From the NCBI GenBank assembly GCA_002189035.1, contig NEEC01000014.1, positions 1,428,501 to 1,492,500 on the forward strand: 64,000 nucleotides of DNA. The letters run 5' to 3'. Shown here piece by piece: positions 11,834 to 22,462 of this stretch (position 1 is its first letter; each line of letters opens with the position of its first letter). The translations under genes were made by a program, and so were the position numbers. The notes under the pieces were generated by a model, which was not told the origin of the DNA, ran no database searches, and saw only the letters and a list, made by a program, of their open reading frames with translations. This DNA comes from Utricularia gibba (taxonomy: Eukaryota > Streptophyta > Magnoliopsida > Lamiales > Lentibulariaceae).

Positions 11834-14040
11834 ATGGAGTCGTTGATTCTGCCTGCGCCGAAGCCATCGCCGGCGTCGTTGAGCGTCTCCGTTCCCTCGT
11901 TGGGGCTGCGTCGCCTCCATTGTTCTCGAAGCGTCTCACGGAATCGTATTGTACGCCCTAGGACTTTCTTGTTATTTTTCCTCTTCTTCTGATTGCCTCG
12001 CCTCAAGTTTTGATTTTTAACGGATGCACGTTGCTGTCGCGTTGTGGGTTTCGCGGATTTGGAGTTTTGGTTTTCATGGAGTTTCCCTTTTTGTCGTGTC
12101 TTTTGTTTCCTAATGCAGGCATGTGAGTTGACAAAGCCGATTCATTATGCGAGGCATCATGTTCCGATTCTCAACCAGCAGACACTTCCGAAACTTATGC
12201 ACGCCCAACGCCTCGAGAACGCGGTGAATACGAAAGGTGGTAACAAGATTAAGATATTTTCGGGAACAGCCAATCGCGGCCTCTCCGAGGTGAACATGGG
12301 AAATTTTTATGAAGTCCGTTCATGTAATGTTCTGGTTGGATGTTAATCTCTGCTTATCTTGGGAATTCGTGTGATGGGTTAGGAATTGCAAGGTCGTAGG
12401 CATCATAGATTCTAACGTTTAGATAAAGCAAAGATCAGATGAACTGCCTCTCTTTGATATTGAGTTTTTTTTTTTCCCTACTAGAATGATGGTTTTTTTT
12501 ACCTTATATTGGCATGGATTCTTAGTTTCTTGAATGTTAGAGTTGAATGGATTAGTAAAGCCTAGACTCATACTCAGGAATTGCTTCAATTTTTAAATTT
12601 GAATCTGCATAATAGAAGCAGCTCTTTTTATCTGGCCTCTCACTATGGGATTTATGGAGTAGCCAGTGCCCTTGAGTTTTAGTTTGCTTCTTTCAGGAAA
12701 TTGCATGTTACTTGGGCCTTGATCTTGGGAAAATACAAATCAAGCGCTTTGCGGATGGAGAAATCTATGTGCGGCTTCAAGAAAGTGTTCGTGGTTGTGA
12801 TGTTTACCTAGTCCAGCCTTCGTGCCCTCCAGCAAATGAAAATCTTATGGAGCTTTTAATTATGATTGACGCATGTAGAAGGGCTTCTGCAAAGAATATA
12901 ACTGCAGTGATTCCATATTTTGGATATGCTCGAGCTGATAGAAAGGTAATTTTCTTGCATTTATGTGTAGCAAAGACAGCAAGGGGTACGTTTATTAGGA
13001 GAATTGCATTGAAATGTATGCTTTCATTCTACTGATACTCTTTTGTCAAAATGATCAACAGTCCCAAGGGCGTGAAGCCATTGCTGCCAAATTAATGGCC
13101 AATCTTATCACTGAATCTGGTGCTGATCGTGTTCTTGCTTGTGATCTACACTCCAGCCAGTCCATGGGATATTTTGATATTCCGGTGGATCATATCTACT
13201 GCCAGGTTCAACAAATAACCTTCCTACTTTACCCCATTCCATGTGTCAATATTCTGGGAACTAAAAAGAAGAGTTTTAACTTCTCTGTTCTTGTTGCCAT
13301 AGCCTGTCATCCTTGACTATCTTGCAAGTAAGAAGATATGCTCCAACGATTTAGTTGTGGTCTCACCTGACGTCGGAGGAGTTGCACGGGCGCGCGCCTT
13401 TGCAAAGAAGTTGTCTGATGCACCACTAGCCATAGTCGACAAAAGGCGCCATGCCCATAACGTCGCTGAGGTACATTTGCCTTTTCAGATTAGCTCTTTC
13501 TAGAAGGTGATCTTAATTCTTACATGTTTTTACTCTGTTTCTGCAACTTCATATTCCAGGTAATGAACTTGATTGGTGATGTTAAAGGGAAGGTTGCAGT
13601 TATGGTGGACGACATGATCGACACAGCAGGCAAGTGATGTTATCACTTGCAAGCAAATTCCACTCCTCTAAACACCAAAACCCAACCCTGCTGCTCTCAT
13701 GTAGGAACCATAACCGAAGGTGCGGCCTTGCTGCACAAGGAGGGAGCTCGCGAAGTGTACGCCTGCTGCACTCACGCAGTATTCAGGTGACCATCGTGAT
13801 TTGAATCTCCTCTTCCCAGCCAGCCAACTTTCTCTAACCAGCGAGCACTGTGACTGCAGCCCCCCTGCGGTTGAGCGACTGTCCAGCAGCCTGTTCCAAG
13901 AGGTCATCGTGACAAACACCATTCCGCTGCCGGAGAAGAACTACTTCCCACAGCTGACGATTCTCTCGGTCGCCAACCTGCTGGGGGAAACCATCTGGCG
14001 AGTCCACGACGATTGCTCAGTGAGCAGCATTTTCCAATGA
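11834..14040 (+). CDS. PRS: Ribose-phosphate pyrophosphokinase (PRPP synthetase), plastid type
   Basis: Eight exons: 11834-11950, 12119-12289, 12697-12945, 13062-13205, 13303-13470, 13560-13629, 13705-13786 and 13860-14040, giving 393 residues. The enzyme makes PRPP from ribose-5-phosphate and ATP for purine, pyrimidine, His and Trp synthesis. Exon 1 is a Ser/Arg-rich leader of about 40 residues that fits a chloroplast transit peptide. Catalytic landmarks are [11 protein letters not shown], the flexible loop [18 protein letters not shown], the PP-binding [10 protein letters not shown] spanning exons 6-7, and the C-terminal end SVSSIFQ. Intron 6 uses a GC donor (AG then GCAAGT); every GT alternative breaks the frame. 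The gene converges on the NPF gene, whose stop codon is only 395 bases away. The last two exons are the source of the duplicated fragment at 19183-19477. Confidence 0.95.
13704..13705 (+). other. GC-AG intron boundary in PRS (intron 13630-13704)
   Basis: The donor at 13630-13631 is GC followed by AAGT, and the acceptor is TGTAG at 13700-13704. The flanking codons GCA G / GA ACC rebuild the invariant Ala-Gly-Thr of the PRPP-binding loop. GC donors are a known minor class of U2 introns. Confidence 0.8.
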
Positions 14041-15368
14041 AGAGCAGCCATTGCCGCCGCCCCAGTCGAATAGAAATAGCTCTCCCTTCGATTGCATTTG
14101 AAGCCGCCGGCGCAGCCAGGGCCGGGACTCAGTCGTTTGGCTGACACCATCCCCAGTGCTTGCTTCCCAGAACTAGAGTTGTATTTTCTGCATGCACGAG
14201 TTTTAGAATAATTTATATATAAATACACTTAATTATTAAATAATAAAACCTAAATCTTAAATTTTTATTTATAAAAATTATATAAAAATATTATTTATAA
14301 AATAAAGCCTATTTTCGATTTAATTATGGATTTTAATTGGACAAAATAATGATTTACAAGAATGAAAAATTATATTTATTTATTTTTAATATTATCAAAA
14401 AAAAATTACATATTTTTTTATCTTGTTTTCTTTTTTAATTATTGAATTTCTTGTAGGTGTAGGAGTTGGAGAAGAAGAGGAAGGCGGCGAGGTTGAGGAA
14501 GCTCAAGAGCGCCAGGAGGTAGAAGTAGTAGTCGAGGTGGCCGAGGTTGAGGTTATCGGGGATCCATCCGGGCCGCCCGTCGCCGGTTGTTATCTGGTTC
14601 ACCATGGCGACGATTAAAGAGCTCATGAAGTTGCCCAACGCCATCGTCAGGAGATCCAGAGCCGCGCACAGGCTTCTCATCGACTCCGGCGCTTGATCGT
14701 AGAAGAAGTCGCTGCGCCCGATCATCACGAACACCTCGGCGCAGCCGATGATGAAGTACTGCGGAATCTGCCACAGAATGGACATGGGAATGGACTCCAT
14801 CTGGTAGTATCCGTGTCTTTTCACGTATTGAAGTCTGATGAACTCCAGGATCCCGGCGGAGAGCATCCCAAGGATGGATATCAGGAGGCCGATGCCCATG
14901 CGCTGCAGCTGAGTGATGCCGTTGTTTCTTCCGGTAAGCAGCCGAGTGACGGGGACGATGCATCGGTCGTATATGGGTGTGAAGAGGACGATGCTCAGAT
15001 TATTGAACAGGATCATCGTGACTGTGGGGATTTGGAAGCCGGAGCTGCCGATGCTTGTATCCATTGCCAGACCTTGAAGCAAAAAAAGGTTCTGGATTTG
15101 ACAGTATATGCAAGAGAAGGTGATCCCGGTGGCCCAAATCGGCAGCAGCCTTATGACGGCCTTTGTTTCTTCCACCTGAGTCACCGTACAGAGTCGCCAT
15201 GGATCTGCTGATAACTCTAGCTTATCTTCCTCCGTCACCACCGCAGCCTTGTCAAGGAATCTGCAAGTAAACATGGATTTAGTACTCCATTGGTGCTTCA
15301 TTCTAACAGAAAAAGGCAACATACGGAAAGCTTGTAGTGTGCTGAATCCTTCTGCTTCTCTTGGTAGC
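13752..15368. repeat. Tandem partial duplication, copy 1 (PRS end plus NPF exon 4 and the end of exon 3)
   Basis: Direct-repeat partner of 19183-20806, in the same orientation with an offset near 5.43 kb. From 13860 to 15257 I read only a one-base difference in an A-run near 14400 and a CAAGG/CGAGG change, AT-rich intergenic spacer included. Edges are less similar: small indels in the PRS intron near 13830 and substitutions around 15270-15300. Confidence 0.95.
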
Positions 15369-16432
15369 AGAAGCTTCAACGTCGGCGGCTTCATGCAGAA
15401 ACCTGGCGTCTTCAGGAACCCGAGCGTTAAACTTCCTCAGTGATGCTGCAAGAACTTGACAAAGTCGTGCAACAGGATTCCCATCAGGTCGTTGGTAGCG
15501 GTAGAATCGAGTTCCGCAGCCGAAGATGACGATAGCCAATCCGACGAGCATTGCCGGTATTCCGAATCCCCATTTCCAGTTAACGTTCCATTGCACCCAA
15601 GCGATGACCGTGCAGCTGAGGATGCCACCGATGTTGCCGGAGAAGTAGGTCCAACTGAAGAAAGAGCTTCTGCTCCTCAACTCCGTTTCGTCGCTCTCGT
15701 CGAACTGGTCGCCGCCGAAGGATAACACGCAGGGGCGAACTCCGCCGCTGCCAACCGCGATCATGTAAAGGGCCGTGAACAAGACCGATGTCTGTACCGG
15801 AATCGACGCCGATAACGCCAGCAAAATCATCCCCTAAACACACAGTAACAACATCGGAAAAAGGAAAGAAAATGTGTGAGAATTACACATCCACAAAAAA
15901 CATGCACGATTGCATTTCTGCGGACAAGACGGTGAATCCACCCGCTTACCAGAAGGTATATGACAAAAAAGATTAGCGTGCTCCAGTATCTCCCCAGATA
16001 TGAATCCGCCATGAATCCTCCGATCAGGGGAGTTACAAAGGAGGTGCCCATCCAGTTAGTCGCACTCACAGAAGCACCAGAACTGCTTAACCCAATCCTG
16101 CTCTTGAGGTAGACCACCATACTCCCCAGGATCCCATAAAGCCCCATTCTCTCAAAGAACAACTGCACTGCAACAACAACACATAGCATTCAGATGAGAA
16201 TGCAAATCACCTCCAGGATGTCTTTTTGTTTCGAACAACAGCAATGCATCAACTCCAAAAGTAAACGATTACTGGACGAGATATAATAAGGTAGTTGGCG
16301 ATTCAAAAACAACAAAGAAAACCGACCCAAAATGAAGATGGAAGCCTTCCAGGAACCCGTTTCCTTCTTCTTCGCCGGACTGCCGCGGAAATCCAATGTC
16401 CCATCGTTGGTGAACACCTCATCGTCCGACAT
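14435..16432 (-). CDS. NRT1/PTR family (NPF) proton-coupled transporter, NPF8-like
   Basis: Four exons on the minus strand: 16327-16432, 15950-16167, 15325-15833 and 14435-15260, giving 552 residues, the usual NPF length. NPF proteins are 12-helix MFS carriers for nitrate, di/tripeptides, hormones or glucosinolates. Landmarks are TGSWKASIFIL before TM1, the TM1 FFERMGLYG, WMGTSFVTPLIGGFMADSYLGRYW (motif of TM2-3), GSGGVRPCVLSFGGDQFDE, FSGNIGG, the family hallmark FLDKAAVVTEED with WRLCTVTQVEE, IWATGI, WQIPQYFIIGCAEVF and the end GWIPDNLNLGHLDYY. The overall pattern is closest in memory to NPF8/PTR peptide transporters, but subfamily and substrate are inference. The proton-coupling ExxER motif of TM1 reads L-F-F-E-R, so its first Glu is missing. 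The 3' end converges on PRS; exon 4 is copied at 19873-20698. Confidence 0.9.
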
Positions 16433-16498
16433 GGCCTCTTCTTTTTTCTTTTCTTTTTAGAGTTGTGTAGGTTCAGTGCCCGCCTCCTTCCGGTCTCC

Positions 16499-16509
16499 AT
16501 ATATATACT
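16499..16509 (-). promoter_or_regulatory. TATA box of the NPF gene
   Basis: An alternating TA tract, read on the minus strand as TATATATATG, lies 67 bases upstream of the NPF ATG at 16432. It would place transcription start near 16470 and give a leader of about 35-40 bases. A pyrimidine/purine tract (TTCTTTTTTC type) lies between it and the ATG. Confidence 0.5.
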
Positions 16510-19182
16510 GCAGCGGCGTTGACTTCTTGATGTTAGGATACCAGATCCGTACTTGAAACCTAATGACCGTTTTTATGGATGAAACCCTTGTTTTTTTTAA
16601 ACACAATTCAATAAAAATTCATGATTTTTCGAGTATCAATTAAATTAAATATTTGAATCTGATAATATCGTATACTAAAAAATTAGTCATAATCCTTTAG
16701 TATCAAACATAAATCCTGTATTTTGAAAAGTAATCATCATGGTTTTCTATCATTAATTTATTTCACATACACTACAATCAATTTTTTATCATCATAACTT
16801 TATCGATGACCAATTTTTTTGAAATCGTTAATTAAACGCACCAAGTGCATAGATGCGTCCTCAGATTCGCTGTAGGGTGATTTTTTAATTTTAATATTTT
16901 TAATCAATAATTTTAATAATATTATTTAATTATTTATTTATTTAACTAGTCAAAACTCTAACTTATTCACCTGATTTTTTCATGTTTTTACCCACCTTAA
17001 TCTCGATGATCATAAGTCATCAATTGACATTGCTGTTCAGCTTTCAAAGTCTAATAATCATCATACATCGATTATCGCATTAATTCAAAGTCATCAATTT
17101 ATTTTTTGAGAATGTTGAATTTTTTATTTGAAATTTATGTTTGTGAATTTGTGAATATGATGTTATGATAAATATAGATTATTTCATTTATTTGGTTAAG
17201 ATTATAGAAATATATTCTTATTCTAGTGATAATAATACAAATAGTGTGTGAAAATTTATTTTCAAAACTCTAATTGGATCTATCTAAATAGAAAATACAC
17301 ATATTAGCTATAATATTTGTTTCATTAATTTTTCATTTAGAACTTAATTTATTTTAGTATTTTTAAAAATAATTTAATATAATTTAAATATTATAATTAT
17401 ATATCCTAACTAATTTTCTAATATACCTAACACAAAACTACAATGATGTGATAAGGCTTGTCAGTGGGAAATGTAAAAGATCAAATTTAAATAATTATTT
17501 TTAATAATATTTTTGCAATAATTTCAAATTTAATTCATAATCCAAGTTATTATCCTACAATCATTCTAAACATTTCTAAAAAAATCTCCATCTCATTACG
17601 CTCGATCAAAGCATGATATATTAGTTAACGCATCTCATAAACAACTTATTATTATTATTATTATTATTATAAATAAATTTATCAAATAACTTCTAAATAC
17701 GCATGAAATAGCGTGATTCGAAAGCACCTTATTGATAAATTAACCTTTTCTTTTAAAAAAGTAGATGCTAATCCCTAGGAGCAATAGCTTCATACTAAAT
17801 TGCGTTGAATAAAAAAAAAAGACTACTTGATGTAATAGAATCCTATATGAGAGAGATAATGTCTGTTAGAACTGAATGTTCTTCCGCCTGAATCTTCACA
17901 AATGGGGGCCCCACTTTTTATTGCTAGTATTTTCTAACTTGCATGCATATAAAAAATTGTGTGGTAAATAAAATGTATTATCAATTATGAGTGTATTGAT
18001 GGTATAACTGAATGTTCTATTTATGAGGAAGATGACCTTCCTTTTGATTCAGCTACGTGGCCTTGGTCAACTTTTTCATTATCTTCGAATAAATCTCAAA
18101 AATTCAGAATATGTAATTAAACTTACATTTTATCACCCAAGAATCATAATCTCCTTTGCCATCAAATATAGGAGGTATGCGTTGGAGATCAGCCTCAATC
18201 CAAAGGTTGAAGGTGATTAAAAACATTAATCTTGTGTCATAATGTCATGTTTTAGATAAAAAAAAGTGTTGGATTCGAGCATGAAAGTGTTGGGTTCGAG
18301 TTGCTGAGCTTTTGTGTGTTTTTAATGATTTTGGCTCACTGTTGGGTAACCTAGGTATTGAGTATATATAAACTTTACTAAGAATGCGTGTCAACGAGGT
18401 TTTCGGTCATTCTTATTGTTCATGAGTCGTTTTTCATCCAAGGTGATCTCATAAGCATTATTTTTTTGTTAATTCTCAATACTCTATCTTTCTTACATCA
18501 ACATTATGAAGTAAGAAGCGGAGCCCATTTGAACACATGCCAACAAAAACGCGCAGAATAACAAGATAAAGAACTGAGCTAATTGTGATATCTTAACTTG
18601 ACTTGGTGTCTTAATGAAAGTATCCCATAATTGTTACTATGAAAGAATCTATAATCACAAACTAAGAGTATTAAGTTTGAGAATTTGAACTTGTGTATAA
18701 CAGAAAAAAAAGTTATAGAGTTTGTGTACAAATATGTATTTATAGTTCTTGAAAATGATGGCTACTAGATAGGAAGATGACCGTTGTTCAGGTTGCCGTT
18801 GATGTAATTTGAACTTCCTTCATCTCGGGACTCTAATTTGGTAATTTGGCTGCTTGGGCCTAGTAAGTGAAATAATCATTTTCTCATCTTGAAATTCATG
18901 ATCAGATGAATCGGGATGATCGCACACGTAATGTTCAATTATATAAGAAATATGAATTACAATAAAAAAGATTAGTTACAATCGATTATTTTTTATATTT
19001 AATTTATTATAACTGACTATTACACTATCATTTTAATATGTGGTATTATCTATTCTAATATATTAATTATTCTTCATCCTCCAACGCCAGTAGTTACAGT
19101 AGTAGTTCGAGAAGGGTCTCACCACTTGTTAGTGGTTTGAGTAAGTTAACTAGAGTTATCTCATCACTGAATAACAGTCTGG
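16510..19182. other. Intergenic, AT-rich
   Basis: About 2.7 kb without a convincing gene. The segment 16623-16790 (NPF upstream DNA) has a diverged match at 20829-21013. A trinucleotide run (TTA)n occupies about 17646-17670. At 18266-18302 a GTGTTGGRTTCGAG motif occurs twice in tandem. The open frame at 18023-18220 has no domain. I saw no terminal repeats or transposase. Confidence 0.5.
17646..17670. repeat. (TTA)n microsatellite
   Basis: About eight uninterrupted TTA units inside AT-rich intergenic DNA. Confidence 0.85.
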
Positions 19183-19477
19183 GAAGTGTACGCCTGCGGC
19201 ACTCACGCAGTATTCAGGTGAGCCATCGTGATTTGAATCTCCTCTTCCCAGCCAGCCAACTTTCTCTAACCTAACTAACGAGCACTCTGACTGCAGCCCC
19301 CCTGCGGTTGAGCGACTGTCCAGCAGCCTGTTCCAAGAGGTCATCGTGACAAACACCATTCCGCTGCCGGAGAAGAACTACTTCCCACAGCTGACGATTC
19401 TCTCGGTCGCCAACCTGCTGGGGGAAACCATCTGGCGAGTCCACGACGATTGCTCAGTGAGCAGCATTTTCCAATGA
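19183..19477 (+). pseudogene. PRS 3' fragment (part of exon 7 plus exon 8)
   Basis: The last 35 bases of PRS exon 7 (19183-19217), the intron and all of exon 8 (19297-19477, stop at 19475-19477) are present. Exon 7 carries a Cys-to-Gly change (TGC to GGC) relative to the complete gene. There is no start codon, no ATP- or ribose-binding part and no promoter, so this cannot encode a working enzyme. The intron copy has a small insertion (CTAACTAACG for CAGCG) relative to copy 1. Confidence 0.92.
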
Positions 19478-19872
19478 AGAGCAGCCATTGCCGCCGCCCC
19501 AGTCGAATAGAAATAGCTCTCCCTTCGATTGCATTTGAAGCCGCCGGCGCAGCCAGGGCCGGGACTCAGTCGTTTGGCTGACACCATCCCCAGTGCTTGC
19601 TTCCCAGAACTAGAGTTGTATTTTCTGCATGCACGAGTTTTAGAATAATTTATATATAAATACACTTAATTATTAAATAATAAAACCTAAATCTTAAATT
19701 TTTATTTATAAAAATTATATAAAAATATTATTTATAAAATAAAGCCTATTTTCGATTTAATTATGGATTTTAATTGGACAAAATAATGATTTACAAGAAT
19801 GAAAAATTATATTTATTTATTTTTAATATTATCAAAAAAAAAATTACATATTTTTTTATCTTGTTTTCTTTT

Positions 19873-20804
19873 TTAATTATTGAATTTCTTGTAGGTGTAG
19901 GAGTTGGAGAAGAAGAGGAAGGCGGCGAGGTTGAGGAAGCTCAAGAGCGCCAGGAGGTAGAAGTAGTAGTCGAGGTGGCCGAGGTTGAGGTTATCGGGGA
20001 TCCATCCGGGCCGCCCGTCGCCGGTTGTTATCTGGTTCACCATGGCGACGATTAAAGAGCTCATGAAGTTGCCCAACGCCATCGTCAGGAGATCCAGAGC
20101 CGCGCACAGGCTTCTCATCGACTCCGGCGCTTGATCGTAGAAGAAGTCGCTGCGCCCGATCATCACGAACACCTCGGCGCAGCCGATGATGAAGTACTGC
20201 GGAATCTGCCACAGAATGGACATGGGAATGGACTCCATCTGGTAGTATCCGTGTCTTTTCACGTATTGAAGTCTGATGAACTCCAGGATCCCGGCGGAGA
20301 GCATCCCAAGGATGGATATCAGGAGGCCGATGCCCATGCGCTGCAGCTGAGTGATGCCGTTGTTTCTTCCGGTAAGCAGCCGAGTGACGGGGACGATGCA
20401 TCGGTCGTATATGGGTGTGAAGAGGACGATGCTCAGATTATTGAACAGGATCATCGTGACTGTGGGGATTTGGAAGCCGGAGCTGCCGATGCTTGTATCC
20501 ATTGCCAGACCTTGAAGCAAAAAAAGGTTCTGGATTTGACAGTATATGCAAGAGAAGGTGATCCCGGTGGCCCAAATCGGCAGCAGCCTTATGACGGCCT
20601 TTGTTTCTTCCACCTGAGTCACCGTACAGAGTCGCCATGGATCTGCTGATAACTCTAGCTTATCTTCCTCCGTCACCACCGCAGCCTTGTCGAGGAATCT
20701 GCAAGTAGCCATGGATTTACTTCTTCCATTTGTGCTTCATTCTAACAGAAAAGGCAACATACGGAAAGCTTGTAGTGTGCTGAATCCTTCTGCTTCTCTT
20801 GGTA
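19873..20804 (-). pseudogene. NPF 3' fragment (exon 4 intact, 42 bases of exon 3)
   Basis: Exon 4 (19873-20698) is intact and identical at protein level to the parental exon 4, stop included. Only 42 bases of exon 3 (20763-20804) remain; exons 1-2 and the promoter are absent. Read through the former splice acceptor, an ATG at 20710-20712 (M-A-T-C-R-F-L-D-K) opens a 279-residue frame covering the C-terminal half of the carrier. With half the helices missing, transport is not expected, but a transcript could act as a decoy or regulatory RNA against the parent. Most simply it is a fresh pseudogene. Confidence 0.85.
20705..20724. repeat. 20-base direct repeat, unit 1
   Basis: GTAGCCATGGATTTACTTCT occurs here and again at 20802-20821, exactly at the deletion junction of duplication copy 2. 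Copy 1 has a diverged version at the equivalent site. It looks like a template-switch scar. Confidence 0.85.
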
Positions 20805-20821
20805 GCCATGGATTTACTTCT
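20802..20821. repeat. 20-base direct repeat, unit 2 (deletion junction)
   Basis: Second unit, 97 bases after the first. It bridges the point where similarity to NPF exon 3 stops and similarity to NPF upstream DNA resumes. Confidence 0.85.
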
Positions 20822-20829
20822 CTTTGTTG

Positions 20830-22462
20830 ATTTTTCGAGTATTAGTTAAATTAAATATTCGAAATCCATAATGTGGTGCAATCAAAACATAAATCGTAAC
20901 ATTTAGTATCAAATATCAAACATAAATGGAGTATTTTGAAAAGTAATCATTATGACTTTGTCTCATGACTTTCTCTCATTAATTTATTTTATATACACTA
21001 CTATTAATTTTTCACGCATATTTCAACTTACGCAACCCATGAGTTGCCAGCCAGCCATCCCATTGATTACACAGCCTCCGCTACACAACAAAGGCTAGCC
21101 TCCTGATAGATCTGCAACAGGATTAGGAATGCCGTAGTTCCAGATACATGTAATGATCGTATGCGGTAAATCAACAAATTAAATCATAAGATAGCGTAGC
21201 GCTTCCTAACTATCGCATTCCGATCAATCCATGACGGTGAAGATCCAGTTTACCGTACCTTAATGCATTCCATTCCGACTGTACGCCGATCCTCCGGCCA
21301 ATCAGTTTCGACGCATCTTGCCACATTCCCATCCTCGGTTTCAACCGATCTTCCAAAAATACATTAATTTGTTTAGAACTTTAATTATATGATTTAAGAT
21401 AAAATATGATTCATAAATTTATATTTTAAACGTATTTAATAAATGAATTTAAATATATTAAATTAATACATATTATAAATCATATTCTTTCACATGTTCT
21501 TGATAAATTTATCTTAATTAAATTTTAATTTAAATTTTATTGCCAAAACAGTTTCTCTTTTTCAGAATTAAAAATAATAATAATGAAAATTACTTATTCC
21601 TCCGTGGGCATTGGTTGGGGGTATCATGGTAAATGAACAAGGTCAATGCGACAGGGTCAAAGCGCGTAACCAGCTGGGGGTGTATTGCGTAAGCGTCAAG
21701 GGCACTCCAGAAGTCAAAATCGGTGGCCGCCGCCGGTCAAAATCTCTGGGCTGCGTCAACCAGGAGGAGGAGGCTGAAGCCGGCGACTGGAAGAGCCGGC
21801 GAGATGAATCAGGGCATTGGATTTGCAGCAGCCGCGAGCCACCTAATTATTGGAGCCGGCGGCGGTTGGGATGGGCAGATAACCAGAGCCCACAAATCAT
21901 TAGCAGCCGGCTTGGCGCAAGCCTCCTCCACGTGGCGTTCTGGTTGACTTTTCCAAATATTTCTTTTTTTAAAAAGGAGATGATTGACACACGAACTACG
22001 CGCTTGAGTTGACGCTTTGAACTTTGAAGAAATTGAAATGAAATTTTTTCGAAATTTGTGATTTTATATTTTTTTATAAATAAACATATTCTAAAATTTA
22101 TTAAAAGTATAATTTAAAAGTGAAGAAATCATGGATTGAAAAAGGATAAAGAAATCTAAACTAGGCTCGGGTGTAGGTTCGGAGCTGGGTTTGGCAGTTA
22201 GCAGCTTCGGATACGTGTTTAGTGTGAAGATAAGAACGGGAGCCCCCCCGTCACCGAACTTCCTCCGCGTCTCTCTCTTTCTTTTTCTTTCCTCTGCTTG
22301 GACTTTCCACAGCCACTTTCTTTTCCTTACCTCACAGCCGTACTGTTGGCCTGACTTCCTCTCTATTGGAGAATTTTTCGGAGTTTCGCCATTTGGTTAA
22401 AGCTGGCGATTGAGAAACAGAGCACCCCGGTTCGTGAAATCAGGCCTTTTAATCGGAGAATC
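20830..22462. other. Intergenic and PLATZ leader
   Basis: 20829-21013 is diverged similarity to NPF upstream DNA. 21350-21600 is AT-rich. 21611-22012 has a 133-codon open frame rich in Arg/Gly/Ser/Glu, overlapped by a 74-codon frame. Neither shows a domain, and I regard both as chance frames in a GC-richer patch. About 22190-22462 is probably the PLATZ 5' leader. Confidence 0.45.

Larger units (their letters stand above)
19183..20806. repeat. Tandem partial duplication, copy 2 (truncated)
   Basis: Same-orientation copy of 13752-15368. It begins within PRS exon 7 (GAAGTGTACGCC) with no PRS sequence before it, and ends within NPF exon 3 (TTGGTAGC). After a 22-base junction, weaker similarity to the NPF upstream DNA (16623-16790) resumes at 20829. 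Copy 2 therefore lacks about 1.25 kb: most of NPF exon 3, exons 2 and 1, and the TATA region. Confidence 0.95.

Noticed and set aside
14693-15211. 172-codon open frame on the plus strand, repeated at 20131-20649
   Set aside because: It is antisense to NPF exon 4, which encodes a clear transporter; the repeat simply reflects the duplication.
17646-17670. Short repeats considered as a CRISPR or satellite array
   Set aside because: Plain trinucleotide microsatellite without spacers, in a plant nuclear sequence.
21611-22012. 133-codon and overlapping 74-codon open frames
   Set aside because: No domain, Arg/Gly-rich in one frame and Ala/Gly-rich in the other, as expected for chance frames in GC-richer promoter DNA.
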